From Tetraselmis striata (lineage: Eukaryota > Chlorophyta > Chlorodendrophyceae > Chlorodendrales > Chlorodendraceae), in the NCBI GenBank assembly GCA_006384855.1, contig VCJN01000162.1, positions 33,412 through 97,411 of the forward strand: a DNA stretch of 64,000 bases, given 5' to 3'. Below are positions 32,960-43,967 of this stretch, in pieces (the first letter of the stretch is position 1; every line of letters begins with the position of its first letter). The position numbers and the translations under genes are program-made. The notes under the pieces are model-generated. The model saw only the letters and a list, made by a program, of their open reading frames with translations. It ran no database searches and was not told the DNA's origin.

Positions 32960-35900
32960 TCTAGCTACCACTGCATTAGAGCGGCCCATGATCAAAAATA
33001 GTACACGTATACGGCGATAGCCGCTAGAGGCAGAAGCATAAAAATAACAGCAAAAGCATGCAAACCCGTGTTTCTCTGTCCCAATTATCTCACATGCATG
33101 CAGTGGGCCATGTATAGTCAGACAGTGGCGTTGCGCCGAGGACCGGAAATGTAGCTTACCAGTAGCGGGTACTTGCGACGTCGATACTACACGATGGTGA
33201 CGAGATGTGCCCCGAACTCGAGGCGCATTGGACTCCCAAGGCACGCTAGAGTCTAGAGGGCGGTTACTACTGTGGCGCCGCTAGTAAAGTACCGTTCTCG
33301 CAGCGGCCCGCATCACAACGGCTGCATAGGCGGCACGCGGGGGTGATGCGGGCCGCGCGCGCGCGGGTGCGAGAGCGCGCGCATCGAATGACGCACATGC
33401 CCCGTTGGTCCCTCTACTAGCACGCCAACAACGGCGAGGAGAAGTTTGGCCTAAACTAATTCGGGCACGGCGAAGGCGGTGGTGAGGTCAGAAGTCTATG
33501 ATGCCTCGTGATGCCAGGAGGTCAAGGCATTGCGCGCGGAGATGCTTGTAGCGACCGGGAATATCGATACGCGTATGGGTATCCGAAATGATATTCGTAC
33601 GGGGGGTGCCACACACGGCGGGCGCGCGCGCAGCATGTCCGGAATAATATACCGCTCGACACACATAGCCACATAGACACCCTTAAGGCACCGGTACCAC
33701 CGAGTTTCAGAACGGGCTGCCCCGTCGCCCGTGAACCCTGCGCTCCCGGCCGGGGAGCTACTTAGGACGGCCACCAACCGCTCGCCTTCCATTTTCCAGC
33801 TCGCTGCCTTCGGCAGCGGCTTCGTGTAATGGTGCGCGCAAGGGTCGTCACAAAGGCTAATCAAGTCCGCACAGGGATTCCTTTTCCCGGTTATGCGTCG
33901 TCGTGCCGCGCACATGCATTTCACCATTTCACGATAGACAACCCCTCGGTCGCGTGGCTTTTCCGACTCGTCCATCCGAGGTCGCTGTCCGTTCTTGCCA
34001 TGGCTTTGCAATTGGGACGCTTTCGGGTGGCGATGCGCACGGTATGGATTTGGAGCTGGGGGTCCCCGTTGGGGGAGTTAAAACCTCAACAACCGAAGCT
34101 GAGTCGTAGTAGGGGCTTTCGTGAGTTGATTACCGCAGTGGAGCACCCTCTCGCAGTTATCAATCCTTGAGGGCAGGCGGGTGGGCCGGATGTGCTCGGT
34201 ACCATGGGTCGTTGCTCGCCACCGTTGTCAACGACGACAACTACGCCTACCGCCGCAACAAATCGGCGCGGACGGAGGAGGGCGTCCGTGTCGTCAGGAC
34301 GGCAATTTGTCGTCGTGCAAGACACTCCAACTCGGTCCGTGTGTCCTCGCAGCACGGCATCGTGACATCAACGGTCGTCGCGTGTTGTGTGTTTTTGGAA
34401 CTACTACCCGTGTAATTGGTCCGTTACGGGGATGGTGCCGCCCATGCGCATATGTCATGAGATGGCTCGTTGCCCTCGCCATATATAACCGTGCCGGTAG
34501 CAACATTTGCTGTGGTTGTAGCAGGGAGCGTCTGCGTGGCTCGATCCGTCACGTTTTTGGCGTTTCTTGCTGCAACGTCATCGTCACACGGACAACGACA
34601 ACCTGAAGCTGCCATGCTGACGTGTTGGCGTGTTCGACGTCTCGTGGTTGCCGTAAGTACCTTTTCGCCCTTCGGGTTTGGAACCTCGGCGGCCGTCGCT
34701 TGTCCAGCAGCGGCGGTCGCCTCATCATTTCCCTCGTCCCGACAACATTGGCATCGTTAAGGGCTGGCGTAAACTGTAAGAGCCTCTACGCCGGCCACTC
34801 TGTTCTTGACTTTACGACGTCCCATCTTTGACATCATGAGATGTCCGCCGGAGGGCGGCCACGCCACTGACATAGCGCGACCTATGGGTTTCGTGGCGTC
34901 ATTGCAGGTTTGCGACTTGTGACGTGGTCGGCGGCCGTTGCTGCCGAAGCAGCGGCGGTCGACTCACAACACTCCGCGAGGCGAGACCCGCGACGACCAC
35001 TTACCGAGTTGGCGGGTCTTCTGCGACGTCGCCGGCAACCGACCCCGACACACATCACAACCGGCACGGCATGGCCATATTGGCTCTCTTGTGCCCGGGC
35101 CCGGATGAACTAGTACGCGTTCTAGGTGCCGCGGCTCGTGCGAGGCGGCGGGCCGACCGCCTCGTTTGATGGCGGCGGCCGTACACCACCGTCGTTGCGC
35201 GGCGTCACGTGTCCACCCTCCGCAATGTACACTGCCGGTACCTATGCAGAGCTACCGTCGTGTCATGTACAACGTATCGTACTCCACCTGGCTATACGCG
35301 GCACGCTTGCCCGAAATTGAAATTGAAATTGAATTACAACTTCTAATCCGCTGCTCTCCGCCGCCCGGACCGTGTCGTTCTAAGGGCATGCCATCTCCAA
35401 CCATGGTAGGAACACATATGTGTATTATACCTCAAGCTACCGGCCTTCCTCTTTTGTGTCCATCCCCGCCTCCTTCCAATGCACCCTTGGGCTGCCCCGC
35501 ATGTCTACTATCACCGGCGTCGCGGCTTCTCCGTCTTCCGCGTCTAATCCGGTACAACGCCCCTGGCAATCCACTGGTTGTTGGTCCGCTGAATGCAACA
35601 TCGACCCGCTGCTCGGGTAGGCGTCGGGCTAGGGCGGTGCCATGGTACCGTCCACTCCGACTAAGGTATGGGTTTCCCGCAGAGAAGACCTACTTGGACA
35701 AAGGCAGCCGGAGCGTCCCGCCCGCTCTGGGCATCGTGCGGAGGTCCCCATCCGAAGCGGGCGCCATCGCGGCCGTTGTTAGATGAGGGAGTTGTTGTTC
35801 GTGGGAGTGCTGCATGTGGTGGTATCGGCGAGCAGGGAGCACAGGGTGCCCGCCGAATGGTAGTTGTTGATGGGGGTAGGGGGCATGTTCGCGTGCGCTA

Positions 35901-36000
35901 GAGGTTCTTGAGGGTGGGTCTGGCGGTTTTTAGGGTCGGACGGTGGCCAGCGGTGTGGGCGTTTGTAGGGGGAGAGGTAGGCTGGAGGGGGAGGCGCGGC
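32960..36000. other. No supported gene
   Basis: Several open frames of 60-200 codons on both strands (for example 34011-33496 on minus and 35166-35786 on plus) lack recognisable domains or splice partners. Between 34240 and 35080 the DNA is rich in CGTCGT/GACGAC-like trinucleotides, which keeps many frames open by chance. An alternating CG tract lies at about 33352-33385. Confidence 0.4.
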
Positions 36001-36018
36001 GGAGGAGTCAAAGCCCGT

Positions 36019-38862
36019 TGTCGTCGTCCATGGACTCTCTCCCAGGTTCGTCTTCCTCTTTTTCGAGGTCGGGGTAGTCCTCCCCGGAGGGTGGTTGGTC
36101 GTCTGCCATATTTTTGTCCCCCGCGGGGGAGCCCGGCGAGGGAGTGCGTGTGATGGGGTGCATTGGGCCGCCCGCGCCCAAGGCCGCGATTCTGACGGTG
36201 AGGCGGGGGTGCGTGCGGGGGGAGCGTCGGGTGAGCAAGGGGGCGGCCTCCGAGATGAGCTCTTTGCGGAGGGCGGGGTCGGGGGAGTTGTCTCGGTCTG
36301 AGAGGTCCTCTAATTCCCGGGTACGGACCGGGAGATAAGACGTTGGCCTAGGGGTTTTGCCACTGAGGGATATTGGGACGCAACCGGTGTGCGCTTGTGG
36401 GCTAGTCGCTTTTGACGAGGAGCGGGGCTACGGCCGCGGTCCGGGAGGCTAGCTCCATGGGGCAGCTGCCTTGCTGCCGTTGCCTAGCTGCCGCCAGCTG
36501 GCGTTGTGGTTGGGTGGGGATGCGGGCGGTCGGGTCCGCGAGAGGGCCAACTGGTGGCTCGGGGTTGTGTCGAGCGGTGGACTCTGTAGGCTAGGCTTCA
36601 ATTTTGGGGGAGCTACGGCCCGCGCCTTGGCTACGACCACGGCCTTCGTATAAACGTTGGCCGCCGCCGGGGCCACGGCCTTGGCCTCGGCCGCCTGAAG
36701 GCGGTGAGGGGCGCTCGCCTTGGGTGCGCCGGTGGGCAGAGGGCTTTGGTTTTTTGGTGGTGCGGCCCGAGTCGGCGTCGATCCAGCCCCTGAGATGTGC
36801 CACGGCCGCTCGGATAAAGAGGGCACGTTCGGTGTCGGTGCTGTCTGGGTGGGTGAACGTGTGCAGTGTATGTGCCGCCGCCGTACGCATATAGGGAGAC
36901 GTCGATGAAGCTGAATCCGATTCCACGGGTAGCGAGTTCGCCCGAGCAGCCACGCGGGTCTGTGGGATGGCTAGCCACTCGCCGTCATACGCCGGCGGGG
37001 GGGGGGGGGGGGGGAGGGGTTGCGGTTGGCGTTCGGGTCGTTGGGGTCATCTTCGATGGTGAGGCGCAAGCGACGGGTCTGCGTCGCGTAGGTCACAGCC
37101 AGCGGGGAGGTGGGGAGGTGACCAATATTGCGACCCGCATGGCTTCTGGCTCGTGGGAGAGTGGTTTGCGTGGGATGGTTGTTTCGCCCGTGAGGCCGGT
37201 GCGGAGCTTGAGCTCGGCCGGGTACGTGGTGGGGTCGACGCCGGCGGCATGTAGCTCCTCCGTGAGGAGGGTCATGTTGTGTGGGGCGCGGGCCGGGAGG
37301 TTTGCATGGCATTGATGGAGAGCATCGACGATATCGGCCGCGATTTGAGCCGGGGGGGGGGGGGGGGGGGGCATTACTTTCTTGGGGGGGGGGGGGGGGG
37401 GGGGTCGAGAGGTTCGAGGTGGCCGTTAATGACGCATGTGAAGAAGTCATCGCTGATCTGTTTCGAGGCCTCTTGCCCGGGTAGTGCGGAGTCGGGGATG
37501 GGGTCGGTGTTGATCTGGAGGTGGAGTTCCGGCATGTAGTCCGTTGTTGGACGGGAGATCATTGCTCCTTGTGCTGGCCCCACTAGGAGAGTGGCGTCGT
37601 CCGGAGAGGCCAGTTCCATGCGGGCTGTTGTGGCGGCGGAACGCGGTCTATGGATATGGCGTATTTCCAATGTAGCGTACAAGAACGCATAAGGGAGGCG
37701 GACCATCGGAAACTGATGGATAGGAGCGCCGGAGGGGGTGGTGTTGGCGGATTCCTTATGCTCTTGCGGCGATGGCCACGGACTCGAGATTTGCCTGTCG
37801 GCAAGTGGAGCCTCTTGCAGCTGTCGCGACCTCTCGGGCGTGCATGGGGTTTTGGATGTTGGTCAGCCACATGTGGAGTTCGGTGGGCGACATGCCGCAA
37901 GGGCTGGGCTCGCAATATGGATTCAGCGCATGGCCCGGATGTCGGGGGTGATGACCGGAGGGTCTACGCGAGGTTGAGAGGCTTGGCCGGTGGTGGTGTA
38001 TAGTCGGTTCGCCGTCACGGTGTGGGGGTCGGCCTGCATGCGGATGACCTCAGCGGCCTGGATTATATATGGGGAGGGTGAGTTTGACGGAGCCCGACGT
38101 CATGTCTCGGGAGTCCGTCTTGCCTGCCGCCTTACTACGTTTGGAGCAGACGTGCAGGTCCGTAACGTATGTAAGGGTGGCTGTGATGTGGGGCCAATGC
38201 TTCTTGATGTTGTGGAGGATGGCTGCCGACGCGTTGTGGCGTTCGACGGAGGTGGTGATGTCGTGTTGGGGGTTGGCTATGTCGTTGAGCACCAGGGTGG
38301 CTGTGTCCGACGGGGGAGGAAGTTGTATTCGCCCATAAGAGGTAGTTGCTTTCTGTCGTGTAGGAAAAAATTGTAGAGCGCCGGCATGGCTGGGCTGCCG
38401 GCGCTAGGTGGAGGTCTGTTGACGCGTTGGGCCCATCTCAGCGCAGGGTTTGGGCGGGAATGGAGGGTTGGGGGCGTCCCTGTGGCTGCGGAAAGTCCGG
38501 CAAAGCCCGGGTCGGTTGGTGGCGGGGCTGCGGGCGTCAGTGGGACTCGGGTTTTGCCTTTTAGAGCTTTTTGTAGGGTAGCGGCCGCCTTGGCGACCGC
38601 CCCGCGCGGTATTTCAGAGGTGGGGCGCGAGGGCGCGCGCGCCGCGTGGGGCAGGTCGCCGGCCGCAGTCAGCCGCGGCCCGCAACCCGTCTGCGGCACC
38701 TCTGTACCTGCCGGAGAAGCCGACGAGCTGGGGCGAGTGGTGCCGGTTTGGCGTCCTGGGGATCCTGGGGGGCTTATGGGACGTAGCGTCTGGTGCCCAA
38801 GTGCGTCGGCGTACGTTTTGCGGACGGGGGAGGTGGGGTCAGCGGCGGCGCCGGCCGCATGA
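36019..38862 (-). pseudogene. Degenerate long ORF of unknown family, RGG-like tail
   Basis: Minus-strand pieces form one continuous trail broken by frameshifts, several at G/C runs. It begins with an Ala/Pro-rich head and LYNFFLHDRKQLPLMGEYNF (about 38390-38330). Next come VERHNASAAILHNIKKHWPH and VTDLHVCSKRSKAAGKTDSR (38230-38110), then MVRLPYAFLYATLEIRHIHR (37706-37647) and ISDDFFTCVINGHLEPLDP (about 37460-37400). Then LHAAGVDPTTYPAELKLRTG (37260-37200), a single in-frame stop at 36971-36973, AVAHLRGWIDADSGRTTKKP, and a GGRGQGRGPGGG tail (about 36700-36640). An acidic segment, DYPDLEKEEDEPGRESMDDD, closes the region. The size and basic Gly/Arg tail would fit a nucleic-acid-binding structural protein such as a retroelement ORF1, but I cannot assign it. 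Confidence 0.45.
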
Positions 38863-39229
38863 GCGGGCGGCCCGGCGGGCGGCCCTTGATTAGAGGTGGC
38901 TGCCGTAGTGTGTCATGGTCTGAAACAACAAGTAATCTACGGCAATCTTCAAGATAACACCTCCAACCTTCAAGATAGCCGACTCACAGATGGCTAATGC
39001 CTCTAGGTCATAAGTAGAGTAAGTATTACCGCGCTCAGCTGAATTCAGCTTCCGCGCCCTTTACGTTGGTACGCGCCCAGTACGCCCAATACTGATTGTG
39101 GGCCTCCTCCCCGGTCATGCAATACAACTGCAGCTAGCCCTACGTTGGACGCATATGTCGCTGCGGTATCACGTCACATCAATGCCTACTTCCGATTACG
39201 GTGAGACAAGGTGCAGAAATCAACGGCAG

Positions 39230-40215
39230 ACCAAGAGTATGGAAAGCTTCCTAACATTCCAGACTCGAGTCTACAACGGCTGGTTTATTTTTGTTTTGCG
39301 TAACAAATATGTTAAAGGAGTGGTTAGATCACTGAAATGGTGAATAAACTTTAGAGCAAAAAATGCAAAACTGTACAATAAACTTCGCACTTCACTCTGA
39401 GTTTCGGCACGTGCCAATCTTTAACCGCAGATATTTTCGACTCGGATACCTTTAGGTTAACATCAAATACATTATAACCCAATATCATCCCATAGATGTC
39501 ATACCAAAGAAACATCTCTTTTGTTGCAAACGTGGGTTATGTTCAGATAATTTTGCCACTACCATACGAATATGTTTCAAGTGGTCATTATAATTTTGTG
39601 ATTATAACTATACAAATAACATCAAGGTACACAACCACAAATTTACACAAAAAGGGACGTAAGATATCATTCATCATACGTTGGAAAGTTGCCGGGGCAT
39701 TGCGTAAACCAAATGGCATAGAAATCCATTCTAATAATCCATCAGGTGTCTAAAATGTAGTTCTATGTATATATAACATCCTCAGGTATAGCAACCTGCC
39801 AATGACCATAGACTAAATCTAAATGGGTATAGCATCGAGCTTTCCTGAATTCACCAAGAGTTTCATGCATCAATACGAGGTAAGGAATACACATCCTTCC
39901 GAGTGACATCATTGAGACCACGAAAGTCTACACATAACCGGAGAGATCCATCCGCCTTCCAAACAAAAAGAATAGGCGAGCCAAATTCAGATTGACTAAA
40001 ACGTACAAGTCCGGCTTCAATAGCTGATTATGGTTGGCGATCTAACTAGGCGCGTTCAACCGGGGACAACCGATTGAGACGTTGCTTCTTCATAGTACCA
40101 GTAGGATCAATCTTATGGTCCCATGGTCGATGCTGCGGAGCACTACTATCAACCGGTCGCAACACATCCGGAAATTCCTCATAAAGAACTTCACGCCTCC
40201 TTATGCGCAGGTAGC
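39230..40215 (-). pseudogene. Ty3/gypsy reverse transcriptase relic
   Basis: The minus strand reads through a recognisable LTR-retrotransposon pol. From the 5' side: EEFPDVLRP and [40 protein letters not shown] followed by [60 protein letters not shown] and TFQRMMNDI; then [10 protein letters not shown]. The connection region follows with HLKHIRMVVAKLSE, and HHFSDLTTPLTYLLRKTKIN just before the RNase H boundary. Frameshifts occur near 39870, 39745 and 39595, and the catalytic YLDD is YLDV, so it is inactive. No LTRs, integrase or gag were found. The strip is clearly richer in A/T than its surroundings. Confidence 0.9.
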
Positions 40216-40299
40216 ATTGCATCATCCAAATGAAGATTAGGGTCATCCTAATCATACTTATTTTGACGGAATAGAACTCAGTCACACGGGGCTTTGCTT

Positions 40300-40324
40300 C
40301 CCCCCCCCCCCCCCCCCCCCCCCC
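40300..40324. repeat. C25 homopolymer
   Basis: Twenty-five consecutive C lie between the gypsy relic and a GAG/GAC-rich acidic-coding stretch (40390-40480). Confidence 0.95.
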
Positions 40325-40731
40325 TCGCCGTTTTCTGCATTGATTTCATCAATTTGCTGTGCGGGGTACGTAATAACGAGAGCACCAAGGACATCGATCA
40401 GGAGGATGATGAGGACGAGGACGGCGGCAACGAGCGAGGACGAAGGGGATGAGGACGAGGGCGGGGGCGACGAGGAAAATAACGGCGGATACTGGGATGT
40501 CACATTTCACGGTGCCGGCCGCAACCGTAATTTGCGGTTCCTACGAGCATTCTACGGGTAGTACCCGTACGAATATTTGCGACTACGGTTACGCGGCCGA
40601 AAATGAAATGCAGTCTTAGCTGTGGATTTGTGAATGGCCTTTTAATAATTCACACCGCGCCACTGCTGGTACGCGGGTACCAGGTTTAAGCGGTGGATTT
40701 CTTACTGCTGTCCTTGTGTAAATCACCGGTA

Positions 40732-40831
40732 CAGTGACCGATATAATGAAATAGTGAAATCACCGATATAATGAATACCGATATAGTGAACATACCGATA
40801 TAGTGAACGGGTGGGGGGGGGGGGGGGGGGG
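40732..40831 (+). repeat. Left terminal and subterminal repeats of the pogo-type element
   Basis: Five variants of ACCGATATA(A/G)TGAA are stacked inside the left end, followed by GAACGGGTG and a G run. A second ACCGCTACAGTGAACG-type unit with a G25 run lies at 40900-40940. Confidence 0.85.
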
Positions 40832-41164
40832 CGGATTCTGAACACCGGGAAAAATCCCTATGTATACCCCTATAATAAACTTACCAATATAATAAACTTA
40901 CCGCTACAGTGAACGGGGGGGGGGGGGGGGGGGGGGGGGGACACAATGCCCCAAACTACACCGATATAGTAAACTTCTCTAAATAACGGCAGTGTTGCCG
41001 ACGCCGAACCCGGCCGTTGGCGTGTTCCGATAGCCGGTACCGTTCCAGTACGGGCGCAGAGGCCTCTACAGCCACTCGGCGGCGGCGGCGGCGGCGGCGG
41101 CACACTGCGGCACATTGCGCCCACCGCCACTCAACTGCCCCACCGCGTCTGTCGCCATCGCGCC

Positions 41165-42430
41165 ATGGCGACGCCCACCGAGCAGCGCTGTTCCTATCTA
41201 GACAACTGCATGATAAGGCCTGGAGGGCCTCAACCCAGCCTAGAGCGCTGTGGCGCGCAAGGGTGCAGCAACTTCCTGCACCATCTCTGCCATGCGGAGT
41301 ACGAGGCTGCCCACACGGAGCTCGATCCTGGCGAGTTGAACAAGCGTTGCCTGCCATGCTTGGCCAAGCCCAGTAAACAACCCGCACCCCAGCACGCTCC
41401 CACAACAGGGGGCTTGCAACCGACTCGCCGTAGCCCACGCGTCGCTGCTTCGTCGCAACGTCTTTCGCAGTCGAGACTATCCTTGGGCGGACCGAACTCA
41501 ACCGCCGCAGCGTCCAGCCCCCCCCCGGTGCGCTCATCACCGCGCCTAGCATCGCGCCAGCAGTCAGCCGCAGCCGCCAGCTTGATGCTGGCTGCATTCA
41601 GACAATTAAGGCGCTCTTCCGTAAGCGCCATATGTCATGGGTATTGCAACAGCTTGGTGATGCTAAGGAGAGACAGGTGCCAGCTATGGTGAAATGTACT
41701 ATCCGCCAAGCTATGGAGTGGTTTATGTTTGCGGTCAACCAGTGCACACCTGAGGCAGTCCGAAACTGTTGGATAGCCACCAAGATTCTGACACCCGCAC
41801 AGATGGAGGACCTGGCCACTGGTGTGCGGCACAACAACCGTGTTGCCTTCAACGAGTCCCGTGCCAATGTCAACGCTAGTGTTTCTGATGTGCTTCTGGA
41901 TGAGTTGAATGGTATGTTGTCGGCACTCAGTGTGGGCCTTGCCGCTGATGTTTCTAAGCCTGTGAGAATGGTTGACGCTGTGGACCTTTATTTTGGACAT
42001 GCCATTGGAGAGGGAGGTGTTTGAACCACCGGCCCAAGCAGCAGCGGATACTGACGAGCCCGAGGAGACTGTGGATGAGATTGAACACACCGAGGATGAC
42101 AACGTAGCTATGGTGCCGCTGGACATGGATGTGGATGTGGATGAGATGGAGCCAGAGAGGGCACCCACATTGCAGGAGGTTAGGGGGCTTGTGGAGAAAG
42201 TTTTCTTGTTTGTGACTGAGAATGCGGAACGAGTGAACGCATCAGTGATGGTCCGAGACTACAACATTCTCTTTGCTGTGGATATCCTGCGTGAAGGCTT
42301 GGCTGCCATGCACACGTCAAACCGCACACGGCAGGCCTCCGTCCGTGAATTCTTCCCTCCCGCTCCCCGCCCCCCCAGCACCGTAGTCACTCCTGCCCTC
42401 TCCGGCACCTTAGAAAGCCATGTAAAGTAA
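41165..42430 (+). pseudogene. Pogo-type transposase C-terminus fused to a Cys/His-rich head
   Basis: The first frame starts at ATG 41165 and encodes a zinc-binding-like patch (CSYLDNC, CGAQGCSNFLHHLCHAEYE, CLPCLAK), then a Ser/Pro/Arg-rich linker. From about 41581 another frame reads LDAGCIQTIKALFRKRH, the block that carries the third catalytic Asp and the following helix in pogo/Tigger transposases. It is followed by KCTIRQAMEWFMFAVNQCTP and EAVRNCWIATKIL, the conserved AI..F..AW....P..I.NCW region. A frame change near 42000-42010 leads to an acidic segment and a C-terminal QASVREFF, a perfect PCNA-interacting (PIP) box. The first two catalytic Asp blocks are absent: an internal deletion joined head and tail. 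Confidence 0.8.
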
Positions 42431-42580
42431 TCAAGAACTCTTGAAACACAAATCCAGAGTCACATGTTGCCTTGCATGGGCACAGACTGCTACAGTGAAC
42501 GGGGTCACCGTTACAATAAACAATTGTACCGATTTAGTAAACCGTTTACTATAGCGGTCGGGTGGGCCTGCTTATAATGA

Positions 42581-42664
42581 ACACCGATATAGTGAACATA
42601 CCGATATAGTGAACGGGGGGGGGGGGGGGGGGACGCAATGTTTATTATATCGGTATAGTCACTG
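42581..42664 (+). repeat. Right terminal and subterminal repeats of the pogo-type element
   Basis: ACCGATATAGTGAACATACC plus GATATAGTGAACGG occurs here in the same orientation as at 40777-40810, so it is a direct repeat. It is followed by a G run (42615-42632) and then the inverted terminal end. More diverged units lie at 42490-42560. Confidence 0.8.
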
Positions 42665-43049
42665 TACCCGTTAAATTGTCGTCATGGGGTTTAGGGTTTA
42701 CAATACAAACCCGTCATAGGTACAGGTATCACTAGTGTCGCACCGGACCTGCGCTGGGAAACGCGCCAGGCGGCCGGTGAGGGGACAACACAGCCACAGC
42801 AAGCACACTGGCCACCCTTGGCCTTTCCTTGCCTTTCCAGCACCGGATCGTGCCTTTCATTTCATTCCGATGTGTTCGAATATTCAAAATCCGAGGACAG
42901 GAGAAAGCGGCGGCCGCCGATCATCGAAATGACAGCTAGGCAAGTCACATTACTGACACGTGACCAGAAGCACCCGATATTCCGGGGATATTCGGATATT
43001 TGTTACCAAACGAATCCGTCATTCGTAAGCCGTACTAGCCGTACTAGCA

Positions 43050-43092
43050 GGTATTCACTGGTGCCAGTCCTGTCCCGGGGGCGGAAAAAATA
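43050..43092 (+). repeat. Dispersed repeat shared with 54268-54307
   Basis: TTCACTGGTGCCAGT followed by CTGTCCCGGGGGCGG and an A run is repeated at 54268-54307 with one or two changes. Both copies are followed by AT-rich DNA and lie 11 kb apart. Confidence 0.7.
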
Positions 43093-43274
43093 ATTTCCAC
43101 TAAGCAGCCGGGTACGGGTACGAATGCAAGATTACTAGCGCGGCGACCGTCGCAAAATAATAATTGCACCGTGCCTCGTACAGTCGTAGTATATAAGACA
43201 CAGTGGTCGCCACTGGTCGGACGATCATCGATTTATCGCGACGCGACGACCGACAATAATAATATAAGGCGCAG

Positions 43275-43350
43275 GTACATCCCTTGTCCGCTCGGTAGAG
43301 CGGTCGTCTCGTGTGCAAGAGACCCGGGTTCGACTCCTGGCCGATGTATT
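43275..43350 (+). tRNA. tRNA-like sequence, degenerate
   Basis: The ends pair over seven positions (GTACATC with GATGTAT, one G-U). A D-arm hairpin CCGCTCGGTAGAGCGG, an anticodon-like stem GTCTC/GAGAC and a T-arm CCGGGTTCGACTCCTGG with a perfect B box (GGTTCGACTCC) are present. The anticodon loop has eight bases (GTGTGCAA) and the D-arm is shifted by extra bases, so it is not a canonical gene. Because of the loop size I do not assign an amino acid. It could be a tRNA pseudogene or the head of a tRNA-derived SINE. Confidence 0.45.
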
Positions 43351-43399
43351 TCGGAAATATCGGCCCGGCGTGTCCCGGGTTTACTCGGTTGATGCATTA

Positions 43400-43967
43400 G
43401 CCCTTCGGGGTTCGAATGAGGCAATGGTCTACGGGCTATGCTGCCAGACCTAGGCGTCCACTTTTATATATTGTGGTTTAGGAGACAATCCCCCCCCAGA
43501 TATGCCCCCCCCCAAGTCAGTTAGACCATCACCCGATTCCTTGTTTAGGGCACTTGCGCACGCAAGAATGATGCAACTCCAACCATGCATGCTTATGTTA
43601 TTGAGAGGGATGCTATGGTGCAATAATAATGGTAGTAGGGCAATGCAATGTGCAAAAATGGCACATGTGGCGTTGGGCCATGTGCAGAAGCCCTTCAGGG
43701 GGTCAAGATATTGGGTGGGGGGAGGGTCTTTTGGCCCTTTTACTTACATGGAATTGGAGGGAATGTCTATGCCACCTAAGTCTCCGCCCTGGGACGCTTC
43801 CTAGACACTCCGGTGGCCATGTTGGCCTTGTGCGCGGCTGCCTACGCCGCATGCGTTGCAATGGCGGCCCTAGCCTGTGACATCCTGATCCTACTTCTGA
43901 CAGGATACTTCACACCCTCACCCCTGCACTTGTCACACAACGGCAGGATAGTGCTGAAGGGAATGCC
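43400..43967. other. No supported gene
   Basis: Two overlapping + frames (43502-43804, 43629-43880) have no recognisable domain. The stretch lies opposite and just downstream of the minus-strand Cys/RGG-rich gene and may be its 3' flank. Confidence 0.35.

Larger units (their letters stand above)
40732..42664 (+). mobile_element. Complete pogo/Tigger-type DNA element, internally deleted
   Basis: The left end is CAGTGACCGATATAATGAA directly after TA (40730-40731). The right end is TTTATTATATCGGTATAGTC plus ACTG directly before TA (42665-42666). The ends are inverted repeats apart from a five-base insertion (TATAC) on the right, and each is bounded by TA, the target duplication of Tc1/mariner-pogo elements. 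The element is 1933 bp. It carries the C-terminal part of a pogo-type transposase (see 41165-42430) in + orientation, but the DDE core is largely missing, so it is non-autonomous. Confidence 0.85.
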
